Source of the DNA: an uncultured Prevotella sp.
GTDB lineage: Bacteria; Bacteroidota; Bacteroidia; Bacteroidales; Bacteroidaceae
Direction: 5' to 3'
Assembly (NCBI GenBank): GCA_900555035.1
Contig: USJX01000014.1
Coordinates: 1 to 46,663, forward strand
DNA length: 46,663 nucleotides
Below are positions 9,096 to 17,481 of this stretch, piece after piece (positions within the stretch are counted from its first letter, which is position 1; each line of letters begins with the position of its first letter). The translations under genes were made by a program, and so were the position numbers. The notes below the pieces were generated by a model. The model was not told the DNA's origin, did no database searches, and saw nothing but the letters and a program-made list of their open reading frames with translations.

Positions 9096-9800
9096 TTAAA
9101 CTGCCGTCATCATGCAGAGTGCACGGATTACTACATAGACCAGTACCAACATCAAGACGGTCATGATCATGTCGATATCGTCGTGGTCGTAGCCCGTGCT
9201 GGTATATTGGTTGGAGATATACTTGATTTCCGGAGAGATGCGGCGATACATGCGGTGGTATAAGAGATAGACCAGGAAGCCTACCACGCTGCCCAGCAGC
9301 AGTCCTGTGGCTATATCCAGCGGATAGTGAACGCCCAGATAGAGGCGGGTCCAGCAGTTAACCAGCGACCAGACAATCATGGTGATGGTGAGCATCCGGC
9401 TCCTGACGAGGAGCGAGAAGAACACGGCTATCGACATGGTGTTGGCGGCATGGGCGGAGCAGAAACTGTAGTCCTTCATGCGCAGGTTATCCACCACCCG
9501 TACGGAATATTTTACCAGCGGGTCGTTGGATGGTCGCCATCTTTCTGCCAGGGGCTTGATGATGCCATCGGAAAATCCGTCGGCAAAGAGGATGCAGAGC
9601 AAGGCGGCCCCAACCACGAGTCCTATCTGCATCATGGTCTCGTTGTTGCGCATCACGACGATAAACAGTACCACATAGAGTGGTATCCAGGTGAAACCCG
9701 AAGTGAGCACCAAGGCCAACTGGTCGAGAATCACATTGTTGCTGCCGTTGAACCACTGCAACACTTGAAAATCTATGTTTTGTATCGTACTAAAATCCAT
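9096..9800 (-). CDS. PAP2-family membrane phosphatase
   Basis: A 234-residue integral membrane protein with about six hydrophobic segments. The three phosphatase motifs are present: K82-x6-R89-P90 (KPLAERWRP), S115-A-H117 (CSAHAAN, the PSGH motif), and R152-x5-H158-x3-D162 (RLYLGVHYPLD). Family members dephosphorylate lipid phosphates such as undecaprenyl pyrophosphate, phosphatidylglycerophosphate or lipid A; which one is not decidable here. An extra hydrophobic helix lies at the C-terminus after an Asp/His patch (about 204-210). It is placed 23 bp after the batD-batE stop and 21 bp before queA. Confidence 0.88.
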   Translation of the reverse strand: MDFSTIQNIDFQVLQWFNGSNNVILDQLALVLTSGFTWIPLYVVLFIVVMRNNETMMQIGLVVGAALLCILFADGFSDGIIKPLAERWRPSNDPLVKYSVRVVDNLRMKDYSFCSAHAANTMSIAVFFSLLVRSRMLTITMIVWSLVNCWTRLYLGVHYPLDIATGLLLGSVVGFLVYLLYHRMYRRISPEIKYISNQYTSTGYDHDDIDMIMTVLMLVLVYVVIRALCMMTAV

Positions 9801-9823
9801 TACTATCTACTTTGAACTTCCTA

Positions 9824-12421
9824 TTAAATCTCCTCTATAGCCTTGGTCTCTATCCAGCCTTCGCGGCCATCGCCTACACGGATGCAGCGCCAGTCGGTCA
9901 TGCCCTTGTCGATGATATCCACACGGGTGCCCTCGTGGAGCACAAACTGGTCGGCACTGTTCTTGGCTGGTGTCTTCTTGATGTTCACCGATGGCGCCAT
10001 GATGATGGCTCCGGTTCTGTTGTCGAGCGCCCGCTTCTGCTGGAAGGCGAAGAGATTGCTCAAGAGGAATATCACGAAGAACGAAAGGCCGCCGAAGAAG
10101 CCTATCTTGCGGAGCATGAGCTGCGGACCGAAGAGATAGAGCAGCACCAGCAACAGCGCCAATACGATGCAGAGGATGCCGGTCTTGGCCCAGTTATCTA
10201 CGCTCGTGAAGTTAACCAGCGACTTATACCAGGTGATGAAAAACATCTCGCTTTCGGGGGTAATCTTGTCGATGGTCTTGCTGCGGGCAAACTGCAGGTT
10301 GAAATTGATATCGTCATCGCCCGGCGACAGCAGGCGGGCACGCTCGTAGTTGAGCACCGCCTTGGTGATATTGTCCGTGCGATAGTAGGCGTTGCCGAGG
10401 TTGAAATAGATCTCGGCAGATTCGCCATTCTTCAGAACCTCCTCGTAGTCGCGGATGGCCTGCTGATAGTTGCCCTTCTGGTACTCCGTGTCGGCATTGT
10501 TCTTGGTCACCGCCCTGGCAGAGGTGCCGCCTAGGCAGATCATCGCCAGGAGCAGCCATACGAAGGAGTAGCCTGCCTGATGCTTCTTCTGGTTCTTGCG
10601 AGCCTCATTGATTGCATTTTCTATATCCATAATCGCTGTCATAGCCGACTCGAAGGTGCGGTTCATGTTGCCGGCGGCATCGCCTGGCGCATAACGCTCG
10701 AACTCGCACTCATCCAGAGCCGTGGTAAACTTCTCTATTGTGGCATCATCCACAAAGTGGCGTGCCAGAGTTTCGCGAATGTTGTCGCGGTTCAGCTTCT
10801 CGGCTGGCATGTTGAGCTTGTAGCTCATGTAGCCCCAGAGTGCCCGCATCACCTCGTCGTAGAATTCGCCCTGCTTGCCCTGGAGCATCAGCTTGTTGGC
10901 AAGGCGCAGACGCTTGGTGGCTATCTTGCCAGCCCTGTTGGAGCGCTTCTTCACGATGTCGGCATTCTCGATGGCACGGCGGCGGAACACGATGAGCAGT
11001 ACCACGAAGGCGATGAGCGGCATGAGGAGACTAACCCAATAGCCGAAGCTGCCGAAGAACATCTCGTTGGCCTTGTGCTGCTCCACCTTGCCCAGCTTGA
11101 TGGTGTGGATATCCTTGTCCTGGCTGGCGAAATCCTCAGATTCGCCCGTTGAGCCATCGCCCTTCTCCACCTCCAGCTTGAACGGCTGGGTCTTGATGGT
11201 CTTGTAGGCATTCTTGCTCGTATCATAATAGGTGAACTCCACCGACGGGATGGTGTAGCTGCCCTGATTGCGAGGCACGGCAAGGAAATCGTAAACCATG
11301 TTGCCCCCCACGCCATTGGCGGTGAGGCGGGTCTTGTCGGTTACCTTGGCATCATACTTGTCGAAATCCTTAGGGAAGTTGACCACCGGCTGCTTGAGCA
11401 GCTTCAGGTTGCCGATGCCGCCCACCACTACACGCAGGGTGATAGGCTCGCCTGCCTTTACCTCTTTCTTATCGAGCGAGACAGAGATATTGAACTTGCC
11501 CACACCGCCCGAGAAGTTGGCCGGGCGCTGTGGCAGCGGATCTACCTGCAGGGTGATGCCCGGTGCCTTGATATCCTTCTTTACCTCTATGTAGCCGGAG
11601 CCGCCGTTGAAGAACGCCTCCATCGGATCTACATTGCGGTTCTGCTGAACCACGATGCCCTTGAAGGTGATGGATGGTATCTCGAGTCTGCCCGTCATCT
11701 GTGGGTACATTACATACTGGCTCCAGGTAACACACTTGTACGGGCGACCGTTCACGGTCTCGGTGTGGAAGGTTTTCTGCTGTGGCAGCGGCACTTCCTG
11801 GGTGTGGAATCCCTTCAGGTCGGGCATCTTGCCTTCCAGCTGGGTGAGTTCCACCTGGGTATATACCTTGTAGGTAAGCAGGATAGGCTCCTGCTCGTGA
11901 ACCCTCTTCTTGTTGGCAGAAACCTTGATAAAGAGGTCGCTGCCCGAGATGGCAGAGCCAGCAGAGCGCATACGAGGTTGGTCGTAGCTGCCCTGTCCGT
12001 GCATGTTGGGAGCGCCGTTGGTACGCTGTGCATGTCCCGACACCTGAATCTTCACGGGGTGTGAAGACAGTCTTTTTCCTCCCACCACGGCGTGCGAAGC
12101 CCCGATGGTGAAGCTGCCGTTCTTGGCGGCATAGAGGGTATAGGTGATGGTTACGGATGATGATGACGAGGTATGCCCGTTGATCATCTGATAACTGGAT
12201 TGCGAGGAAGTGTAAGGACCCGCAATCACTTCCAGTCCTTCTTGCACCCCACCCATGCGGAATTCCTCCACATCACTGGTGTTGATGGTATAGGCAACAC
12301 GGAAGTTCTCTCCTGCCGCGACGTGCGACGGAGCCGACACAGAGATATGCTGGGCAGCTACATGCACCTGGTAGCCCAGCATCATCAGCAGCAATATGAT
12401 ATACCAACCTATTTTTTTCAT
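9824..12421 (-). CDS. BatD-BatE fusion protein
   Basis: An 865-residue protein combining two usually separate Bat proteins. Residues 1-23 are a signal peptide; about 25-440 is the extracytoplasmic beta-rich BatD region; a membrane helix lies at about 461-480; the cytoplasmic part about 481-612 ends the BatD half. The BatE half starts at about 617 with a hydrophobic segment ending GGTSARA (about 618-637) that looks like a retained signal peptide, then TPR repeats (about 640-705, AEIYFNLGNAYYR), two membrane helices (about 746-765 and 773-793) and an SH3-like domain (about 803-862). No stop codon or frameshift separates the halves. Bat proteins were linked to aerotolerance in Bacteroides; the biochemical role is not settled. 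Confidence 0.85.
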   Translation of the reverse strand: MKKIGWYIILLLMMLGYQVHVAAQHISVSAPSHVAAGENFRVAYTINTSDVEEFRMGGVQEGLEVIAGPYTSSQSSYQMINGHTSSSSSVTITYTLYAAKNGSFTIGASHAVVGGKRLSSHPVKIQVSGHAQRTNGAPNMHGQGSYDQPRMRSAGSAISGSDLFIKVSANKKRVHEQEPILLTYKVYTQVELTQLEGKMPDLKGFHTQEVPLPQQKTFHTETVNGRPYKCVTWSQYVMYPQMTGRLEIPSITFKGIVVQQNRNVDPMEAFFNGGSGYIEVKKDIKAPGITLQVDPLPQRPANFSGGVGKFNISVSLDKKEVKAGEPITLRVVVGGIGNLKLLKQPVVNFPKDFDKYDAKVTDKTRLTANGVGGNMVYDFLAVPRNQGSYTIPSVEFTYYDTSKNAYKTIKTQPFKLEVEKGDGSTGESEDFASQDKDIHTIKLGKVEQHKANEMFFGSFGYWVSLLMPLIAFVVLLIVFRRRAIENADIVKKRSNRAGKIATKRLRLANKLMLQGKQGEFYDEVMRALWGYMSYKLNMPAEKLNRDNIRETLARHFVDDATIEKFTTALDECEFERYAPGDAAGNMNRTFESAMTAIMDIENAINEARKNQKKHQAGYSFVWLLLAMICLGGTSARAVTKNNADTEYQKGNYQQAIRDYEEVLKNGESAEIYFNLGNAYYRTDNITKAVLNYERARLLSPGDDDINFNLQFARSKTIDKITPESEMFFITWYKSLVNFTSVDNWAKTGILCIVLALLLVLLYLFGPQLMLRKIGFFGGLSFFVIFLLSNLFAFQQKRALDNRTGAIIMAPSVNIKKTPAKNSADQFVLHEGTRVDIIDKGMTDWRCIRVGDGREGWIETKAIEEI

Positions 12422-12481
12422 ATCAACTTTCTTTTTCTTATATTTGTTCCAATTTTAAACGTAAGTACAAAAACCGTCTTT

Positions 12482-13258
12482 TTACCAATTCTTGTCGTAG
12501 GCTTTTCTGCGAGGCTGGCTCATTGCCTTCTGCAGCTTTCGCTTGGTGGCCTGTTCCTGCTGAATCGCGGCATTGAGGAGCTGTTCGGCGTTATCGCGGC
12601 TCATCTTGTCCTGATTCTGCTGGTTCTGGTTCGAATTGTTCTTATTCTTGTCTTTATTCTTATCTTTATTATTCTTGTTCTGATCGTTCTTGTTCTGATC
12701 GTCTTTGTTCTTATCCTTGTTCTTGTCTTTATCCTTGTTCTGATCGTTCTTGTTCTGATTTTTCTTGTCTTTATTCTTATCCTTGTTATTCTTGTCCTTG
12801 TTGTTCTGGTTCTGCGGGTTGTTCTTGAGCAGTTTCTTGCAGAGGGCAAGATTATAACGGGTTTCATTATCCTGCGGGTTGCATCTCAGCGCCATCTTAT
12901 AGTATTCGATGGCCTGTGCGTACTCGCGGTGGTTCTGCATCACCACTCCCATGTTGTGATAGCTCTTGGAGCGGCGGAAATGGTTTGGCTCCAGCTGTGC
13001 GGCATTGCCAAACTGCACCATGGCCAGCGAGTCTTTCTGCTGCATCAGCAAGGCACAGCCCAGGTTGTATATCGCCTGCGGATTCTTCTGGTTCTTGGAG
13101 ATAGCCTTGCGATATTGGGTCTCGGCAGCTGCCCATTTCTGGGTCTTGAACGCCCTGTTTCCCTGGCGAATCAAGTTGCGGTCGGTTTGTGCGGCAGCAT
13201 TTGTGGCACTAGCCAACAGGAAAGCCATAGTTACTATTAGATAATGTATAGTGTTCAT
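12482..13258 (-). CDS. batC: BatC-like TPR protein with Lys/Asn/Asp-rich tract
   Basis: A 258-residue protein with signal peptide (about 1-23), so periplasmic. TPR-like repeats cover about 26-135 (AIYNLGCALL, KSYHNMGVV, ETRYNLAL). Residues 146-217 are built almost only of Lys, Asn, Asp and Gln in NKDKN-type repeats, highly charged and probably disordered. A short conserved C-terminal part (MSRDNAEQLLNAAIQQEQ) is typical of BatC. It sits 44 bp after batB and 60 bp before the batD-batE fusion. TPR proteins scaffold assembly, here probably with the VWA proteins. Confidence 0.88.
   Translation of the reverse strand: MNTIHYLIVTMAFLLASATNAAAQTDRNLIRQGNRAFKTQKWAAAETQYRKAISKNQKNPQAIYNLGCALLMQQKDSLAMVQFGNAAQLEPNHFRRSKSYHNMGVVMQNHREYAQAIEYYKMALRCNPQDNETRYNLALCKKLLKNNPQNQNNKDKNNKDKNKDKKNQNKNDQNKDKDKNKDKNKDDQNKNDQNKNNKDKNKDKNKNNSNQNQQNQDKMSRDNAEQLLNAAIQQEQATKRKLQKAMSQPRRKAYDKNW
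12608..12823 (-). repeat. Low-complexity repeat in batC
   Basis: Short units such as TTCTTGTC and TTATTC on the plus strand repeat about 70 codons long and encode the NKDKN-type tract. The antisense frame gives a meaningless Leu/Ile/Val-rich ORF. Confidence 0.85.
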
Positions 13259-13302
13259 TTTAAAAACCTTTTATGCTTTTGCCCTTTCAGGGCGCATTGC
13301 TT

Positions 13303-14343
13303 CTACTTGAAATTCTTGAACGGCGTTTTCTTGAAGAACTTGATGTTCCTGAGCAATGGATTCCTTGCTTCCATGATGCAAACCTCGATGATGAGCAGGA
13401 GGATAATCAGGATGCCTACCGCCTGGAACTGTTCATCGTAGGCGCTGTAGATAACGCTCGTCATGTCGCCCTTCTGCAACTTGGTGAGGTCGTTGTTCAG
13501 CTCCCTCTCGGCATCGCTGGTATTATCCACGTGGATATACTGACCCTTGCCTGCCTGCGCCAGCTGGCGGCACATCTGCTCGTTCAGGGCAGTCATCACC
13601 GTGTTGCCGGCGTTATCTTTCAGATAAGAGCCGTCGCCCATAGGGATTGGGGCACCCTTGGTGTTTCCGATGCCCAGGATATAGACGTTGATGCCCTTCT
13701 TGTAGGCCATCTGTGCAGCCTCCTGCGCCCCCTCTTCGTGGTTTTCGCCATCGGTAATCACGATGATGGCTCTGCCCACGTTGTCTTGCTGGGTGAAGCT
13801 CTTGGTGGCGAGGCTGATGGCCTGACCGATGTTGGTGCCCTGGGTCTGGATTAAGCCAGGTGTGATATTCTGCAGGAACATCTTGGCAGAAACATAGTCG
13901 CTGGTGATAGGCAGCTGCACGAAGGCATCGCCTGCGAAGACGATGAGACCTATCTTGTCGTTGCTGAAGTTATCCACCAGGTTTTCTATCAGCATCTTGC
14001 TCTTGTCGAGACGGGATGGAGCCACATCTTCGGCAAGCATGGAGTTGGAGATGTCGAGACAGATCATGGTTTCGATGCCATTCCGCTTCTCGTTCGAAAT
14101 CTTGCTGCCCATCTGCGGGCGTGCCACCATCACGATGAGCAATGCCAAGGCTGCGAGCATCAGCACGAACTTTACCGTGGGGCGGTATTTAGATATGTGG
14201 GGCATCAGCTGCTTGAGCAACTCGGGGTCACCCAGCTTTCTGAGCTTTGCCCTTCTCCTTCTCCAACCGATGAGGCGAACCAGCACCAGTGCCGGTATCA
14301 CCCACAACAGCCAGAGAAATGCGGGATCTTCAAATCTTAACAT
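13303..14343 (-). CDS. batB: BatB, VWA-domain membrane protein
   Basis: A 346-residue protein with membrane helices at about 9-26, 58-74 and 317-334. The VWA domain between them has an intact MIDAS motif D97-I-S99-N-S101 (CLDISNSM), followed by VFAGDAF and ITDGENHE. The MIDAS binds a divalent ion and mediates protein contacts. It is a paralogue of the preceding BatA (14393-15391), with which it probably pairs. The gene lies between batA (49 bp) and batC (44 bp). Confidence 0.92.
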   Translation of the reverse strand: MLRFEDPAFLWLLWVIPALVLVRLIGWRRRRAKLRKLGDPELLKQLMPHISKYRPTVKFVLMLAALALLIVMVARPQMGSKISNEKRNGIETMICLDISNSMLAEDVAPSRLDKSKMLIENLVDNFSNDKIGLIVFAGDAFVQLPITSDYVSAKMFLQNITPGLIQTQGTNIGQAISLATKSFTQQDNVGRAIIVITDGENHEEGAQEAAQMAYKKGINVYILGIGNTKGAPIPMGDGSYLKDNAGNTVMTALNEQMCRQLAQAGKGQYIHVDNTSDAERELNNDLTKLQKGDMTSVIYSAYDEQFQAVGILIILLLIIEVCIMEARNPLLRNIKFFKKTPFKNFK

Positions 14344-14392
14344 GGTTATATTATATTATTTCTTTAATTCCATCTAGTCACCCCTCTGAATA

Positions 14393-15391
14393 TCAAGGGA
14401 TTCGGCGAAGCCAGGTGATACGGATCAGAATCTCTGCCAGCAATATCAGCAGGGCGGCAAGGGCGAAAGGCTGATAGGCCTCATAGCGCTTGGCGAAATG
14501 CTTTACATTGAACTTCGATTTCTCCAGTTTATCAATATCCTGATAAATCTTCTTCAGCTCGGCATTGTTGGTAGCACGATAGAAGTTACCGTCGGTGGTC
14601 TGCGCTATATCGCGAAGGGTCTGCGTATCTATCTCCACCGGAATGTTGACATACTGCACGCCGCCTGCCACCGGCATCGGATAAGGTGCCACCTTGTTGG
14701 TACCCACGCCGATGGTATAAACTCGGATGCCGTAGCTCTTGGCGATTTCGGCAGCGGTCATCGGCGAGATATCGCCCATGTTGTTACTGCCATCCGTGAG
14801 GAGAATCACCACCTTGCTCTTCGACTTGGAATCCTTCAATCGGCTCACGGCATTCGCCAGACCCATGCCCACTGCGGTACCATCTTCAATGAGTCCGCGG
14901 GCGGCAATATCGGTTCGGGTATCGTGCAGAAGGCGCAGAAGGCTGGCGTGGTCGGTGGTCATCGGACACTGGGTGAACGATTCACCAGCAAAGATGGTCA
15001 AGCCGATGTTGTCGGTAGGACGGCCCGAGATAAACTCGGTAGCCACATCCTTGGCCGCCTCCATACGGTTAGGCTTCAAATCTTCAGCAAGCATGGAGGT
15101 TGATACGTCCATGGCAAGCATGATATCGATTCCCTCCACCGTCTTGTTGTCCCAAGAATAGTGCGTCTGCGGACGTGCCATGGCGCAAACGATGAGCACG
15201 AAGGCGATGCATCTCAGCACCATCGGCAGATGGATGAGTCGCACGCGCAGGCTCTTGGGCGCAAACTGATACATTCTTGTATCGCTCATGCGCATCGTTG
15301 GCTCGCTCTTCTTCCTGCTCAGGAAATACCATAATATATAAGGTATCAGCAGCAGGAGTAGCAGAAAATATGCTTTACTTGCAAATTCCAT
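14393..15391 (-). CDS. batA: BatA, VWA-domain membrane protein
   Basis: A 332-residue protein with N-terminal membrane helices (about 6-24 and 55-72) and one near the C-terminus (about 310-328). The VWA domain carries MIDAS D95-V-S97-T-S99 (AMDVSTSM), then LTIFAGESF and LLTDGSNN. Same architecture as BatB. In Bacteroides these genes were implicated in oxygen tolerance; in other bacteria MoxR/VWA sets act in protein or cofactor maturation. Confidence 0.92.
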   Translation of the reverse strand: MEFASKAYFLLLLLLIPYILWYFLSRKKSEPTMRMSDTRMYQFAPKSLRVRLIHLPMVLRCIAFVLIVCAMARPQTHYSWDNKTVEGIDIMLAMDVSTSMLAEDLKPNRMEAAKDVATEFISGRPTDNIGLTIFAGESFTQCPMTTDHASLLRLLHDTRTDIAARGLIEDGTAVGMGLANAVSRLKDSKSKSKVVILLTDGSNNMGDISPMTAAEIAKSYGIRVYTIGVGTNKVAPYPMPVAGGVQYVNIPVEIDTQTLRDIAQTTDGNFYRATNNAELKKIYQDIDKLEKSKFNVKHFAKRYEAYQPFALAALLILLAEILIRITWLRRIP

Positions 15392-15412
15392 TTTTCTTTT
15401 TATTTAATAAAG

Positions 15413-15490
15413 TTACATCAACGAGATGATTCCATCTTTACATCAACGAGAAGAGTCATCTCTTTAAGAGCAAGACTGTTACATCACGAG
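15413..15490. repeat. Stop-proximal tandem duplication (Bat membrane gene)
   Basis: TTACATCAACGAGA is at 15413 and again at 15438 (25-bp period). A third, one-base-shorter form TTACATCACGAG is at 15479, where TTA is the complement of the stop codon of the gene at 15479-16552. The end of this gene thus appears copied twice downstream. Confidence 0.75.
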
Positions 15491-16552
15491 CATGACAATC
15501 TGGTAGATGATATAGCCCAGGATGCCGGCTACGCTGAAGCCTCCCACCCAGAGCAGGGTCTTGATGAGGCGACGCTGCTGCTGACTCTTCTGGTCTTCGC
15601 TGCTGAGCGTAGGAACTATCTTCTCTTCCTTAGGCTGCTCATCGCTCTTCGTCTGGTCGATGAAGTTGATGGCATTCACCAGGTTGGCATCGTTCTCGTT
15701 CATCGGAATCTCGTACTTGGCAAACTTCACGAGGTCGGCGGTAGAGAAGAGCATTCTCAGCTCGTCTATCATCTTCTGGTCGCCCGAAGCACGCAGGTTT
15801 TCGATAATCTCAGAACTGGTCATCTCCATCGCATTGAATCCGAATCGGCTCACGATATACTCGCGCAGCGCATTGGTAAGGTGCGTATAGTACTCCTTCT
15901 GGGTTTCCTGATTGGATGTGGTGTGATGCTGCTTGATATCGTTGATTTCCTTCAGCGCCTTCTCGTGGGCAGGCACCCGCCTGATGATGCGGATGCGGGT
16001 AATGATAGGCTTATTCTTCTTCAACCGGTTGCGCAGATAGAGCATTGCGCCACAGATGATTATCATCAGCAGGCTCAACCAGAAGGCGAAGCTCCACTCA
16101 CTCCAGAGGAATGGGTTATCCTGCACCGTTTTGGGAGGATAGAACTGGTTGGGATGAACCGTATCCACCGACACCGTGAGCACCTTCAGTGCCAAAGGGT
16201 TGCCATGGAAGTTCTTGCCGTCTATCTTCACATTGAGCGCCGGGATGGCATATACGTTCTCATCGAAGGAGGTAATCGTATAGTCGCGTGTCACCACCAT
16301 CTGGTCGTCGCCCACCTGCGAGGTATCTCCCTTCAGCTCCACCACCTCGATGCCAGGAATAATCTGGTCTTGCGGCTTGAAGTATGGCATCACCACCTTG
16401 GCACCCTTCGGGGCGGTAGCCTTGAGGTGCAGGATGGTCTGCTGTCCGATGAGCATCTGCAAGGAGTCGATGCGCTGCTCCACGGTCTGACCGAAAGCCA
16501 GTGCCGAGCAGCCCATCAGCGCCATCGTCAATATGATATTCTTAATTTTCAT
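15479..16552 (-). CDS. Bat-locus membrane protein (DUF4381-like)
   Basis: A 357-residue protein with signal peptide (about 1-21), an extracytoplasmic beta-rich region to about 145, a membrane helix (about 154-173), a cytoplasmic region with ALREYIVSRFGF and MTSSEIIENL typical of the DUF4381-like protein found between DUF58 and BatA genes, and a hydrophobic C-terminus (about 336-357). The extracytoplasmic part is a shorter analogue of BatD. It is 18 bp from the DUF58 gene and 87 bp from batA. The start codon overlaps a duplicated heptamer ATTCTTC (16551-16564). Function beyond membership of the Bat set is unknown. Confidence 0.75.
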   Translation of the reverse strand: MKIKNIILTMALMGCSALAFGQTVEQRIDSLQMLIGQQTILHLKATAPKGAKVVMPYFKPQDQIIPGIEVVELKGDTSQVGDDQMVVTRDYTITSFDENVYAIPALNVKIDGKNFHGNPLALKVLTVSVDTVHPNQFYPPKTVQDNPFLWSEWSFAFWLSLLMIIICGAMLYLRNRLKKNKPIITRIRIIRRVPAHEKALKEINDIKQHHTTSNQETQKEYYTHLTNALREYIVSRFGFNAMEMTSSEIIENLRASGDQKMIDELRMLFSTADLVKFAKYEIPMNENDANLVNAINFIDQTKSDEQPKEEKIVPTLSSEDQKSQQQRRLIKTLLWVGGFSVAGILGYIIYQIVMLVM

Positions 16553-16570
16553 TCTTCATTCTTCCTTAAT

Positions 16571-17440
16571 TTATCCTCTTTGCTTAAACAGTGCCAGGAG
16601 CGATTTGGAGAAATCCTCGTTAGTCGCTATCGAAGTCCAATCTACCTTACTCTTGGCAAAGAGCTGGCGCAGCTGGTCCTGGCGTCGCAGCCAGTTCTGG
16701 GCATGCGCGATTCTCAGCTTCTTCGAACTGGTATCGATATACATCTCATGCCCCGTTTCGGCATCCATCACCTTGAGCAATCCCACATCTGGCAACTGCT
16801 TTCCGCGAGGGTCATACACCTGGATGCCCACCACATCATGCTTCTGGTTGGCAATCTGCAGGGCATGCTGGTAATCCTTCTGGTCGTAGAAGTCGCTGAT
16901 GAGGAAGGCGGTGCAGTGGCGCTTCATCACACGGGTTAAGTATTCCAGGGCGCAGCCGATGTCGGTGCGCTGGCTCTGAGGATGGAAGTCGAGCATTTCT
17001 CGGATGATGTAGAGGATATGCTTTCTTCCCTTCTTCGGCGGGATATACTTCTCTATTCTGTCGGAAAAGAAGATGACACCTATCTTGTCGTTGTTCTGAA
17101 TGGCACTGAAGGCCAAGGTGGCAGCTATCTCGGTGGCCAAGTCGCGCTTCATCTGGCGCATCGTACCGAAGTCGAGCGAGCCACTCACATCCACGAGCAA
17201 CATGACGGTGAGCTCTCTCTCCTCCTCGAACACCTTGACGAAAGGGCGATGGAAACGGGACGTCACATTCCAGTCGATGTCTCTCACGTCGTCGCCATAC
17301 TGGTATTCGCGCACCTCGGCAAAGGCCATTCCCCTGCCCTTGAAGGCTGAGTGATACTGGCCTGCGAAGATATTCTGGCTCAATCCGCGAGTCTTGATCT
17401 CAATCTTCCGAACCTTCTTTAAGATATCTTGTGTATCCAA
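16571..17440 (-). CDS. DUF58 protein of the Bat locus, TTG start
   Basis: A 289-residue protein with no membrane helix. The N-terminus DTQDILKKVRKIEIKTRG followed by GRGMAFAEVREYQYGDDVRDIDWN is the conserved DUF58 signature; a degenerate VWA-like fold follows (MLLVDVSGS, about 145-153). The start is a TTG: the conserved family N-terminus begins exactly there, an in-frame TAG lies four codons upstream, and the first internal ATG would cut off the conserved region. A four-copy heptamer array (17450-17477) lies 9 bp upstream. It is adjacent to moxR, its usual partner; MoxR/DUF58 pairs are thought to work as chaperones. Confidence 0.9.
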   Translation of the reverse strand: MDTQDILKKVRKIEIKTRGLSQNIFAGQYHSAFKGRGMAFAEVREYQYGDDVRDIDWNVTSRFHRPFVKVFEEERELTVMLLVDVSGSLDFGTMRQMKRDLATEIAATLAFSAIQNNDKIGVIFFSDRIEKYIPPKKGRKHILYIIREMLDFHPQSQRTDIGCALEYLTRVMKRHCTAFLISDFYDQKDYQHALQIANQKHDVVGIQVYDPRGKQLPDVGLLKVMDAETGHEMYIDTSSKKLRIAHAQNWLRRQDQLRQLFAKSKVDWTSIATNEDFSKSLLALFKQRG

Positions 17441-17449
17441 AATCCTAAT

Positions 17450-17477
17450 CTATTAACTATTAACTATAAACTATTAA
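17450..17477. repeat. Heptamer array, 4 x 7 bp
   Basis: Units on the plus strand: CTATTAA, CTATTAA, CTATAAA, CTATTAA. The array fills most of the space between moxR and the DUF58 gene and ends 9 bp before the TTG start. Confidence 0.9.
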
Positions 17478-17481
17478 TTGA

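Noticed and set aside
9812..11152. Long plus-strand frames opposite the Bat fusion gene
   Set aside because: Antisense shadows without motifs.
12173..13240. 355-codon plus-strand frame with a Leu/Ile/Val-rich stretch that looks like membrane helices
   Set aside because: The hydrophobic stretch is the antisense reading of the NKDKN repeat in batC; the frame also crosses into the batD-batE gene.
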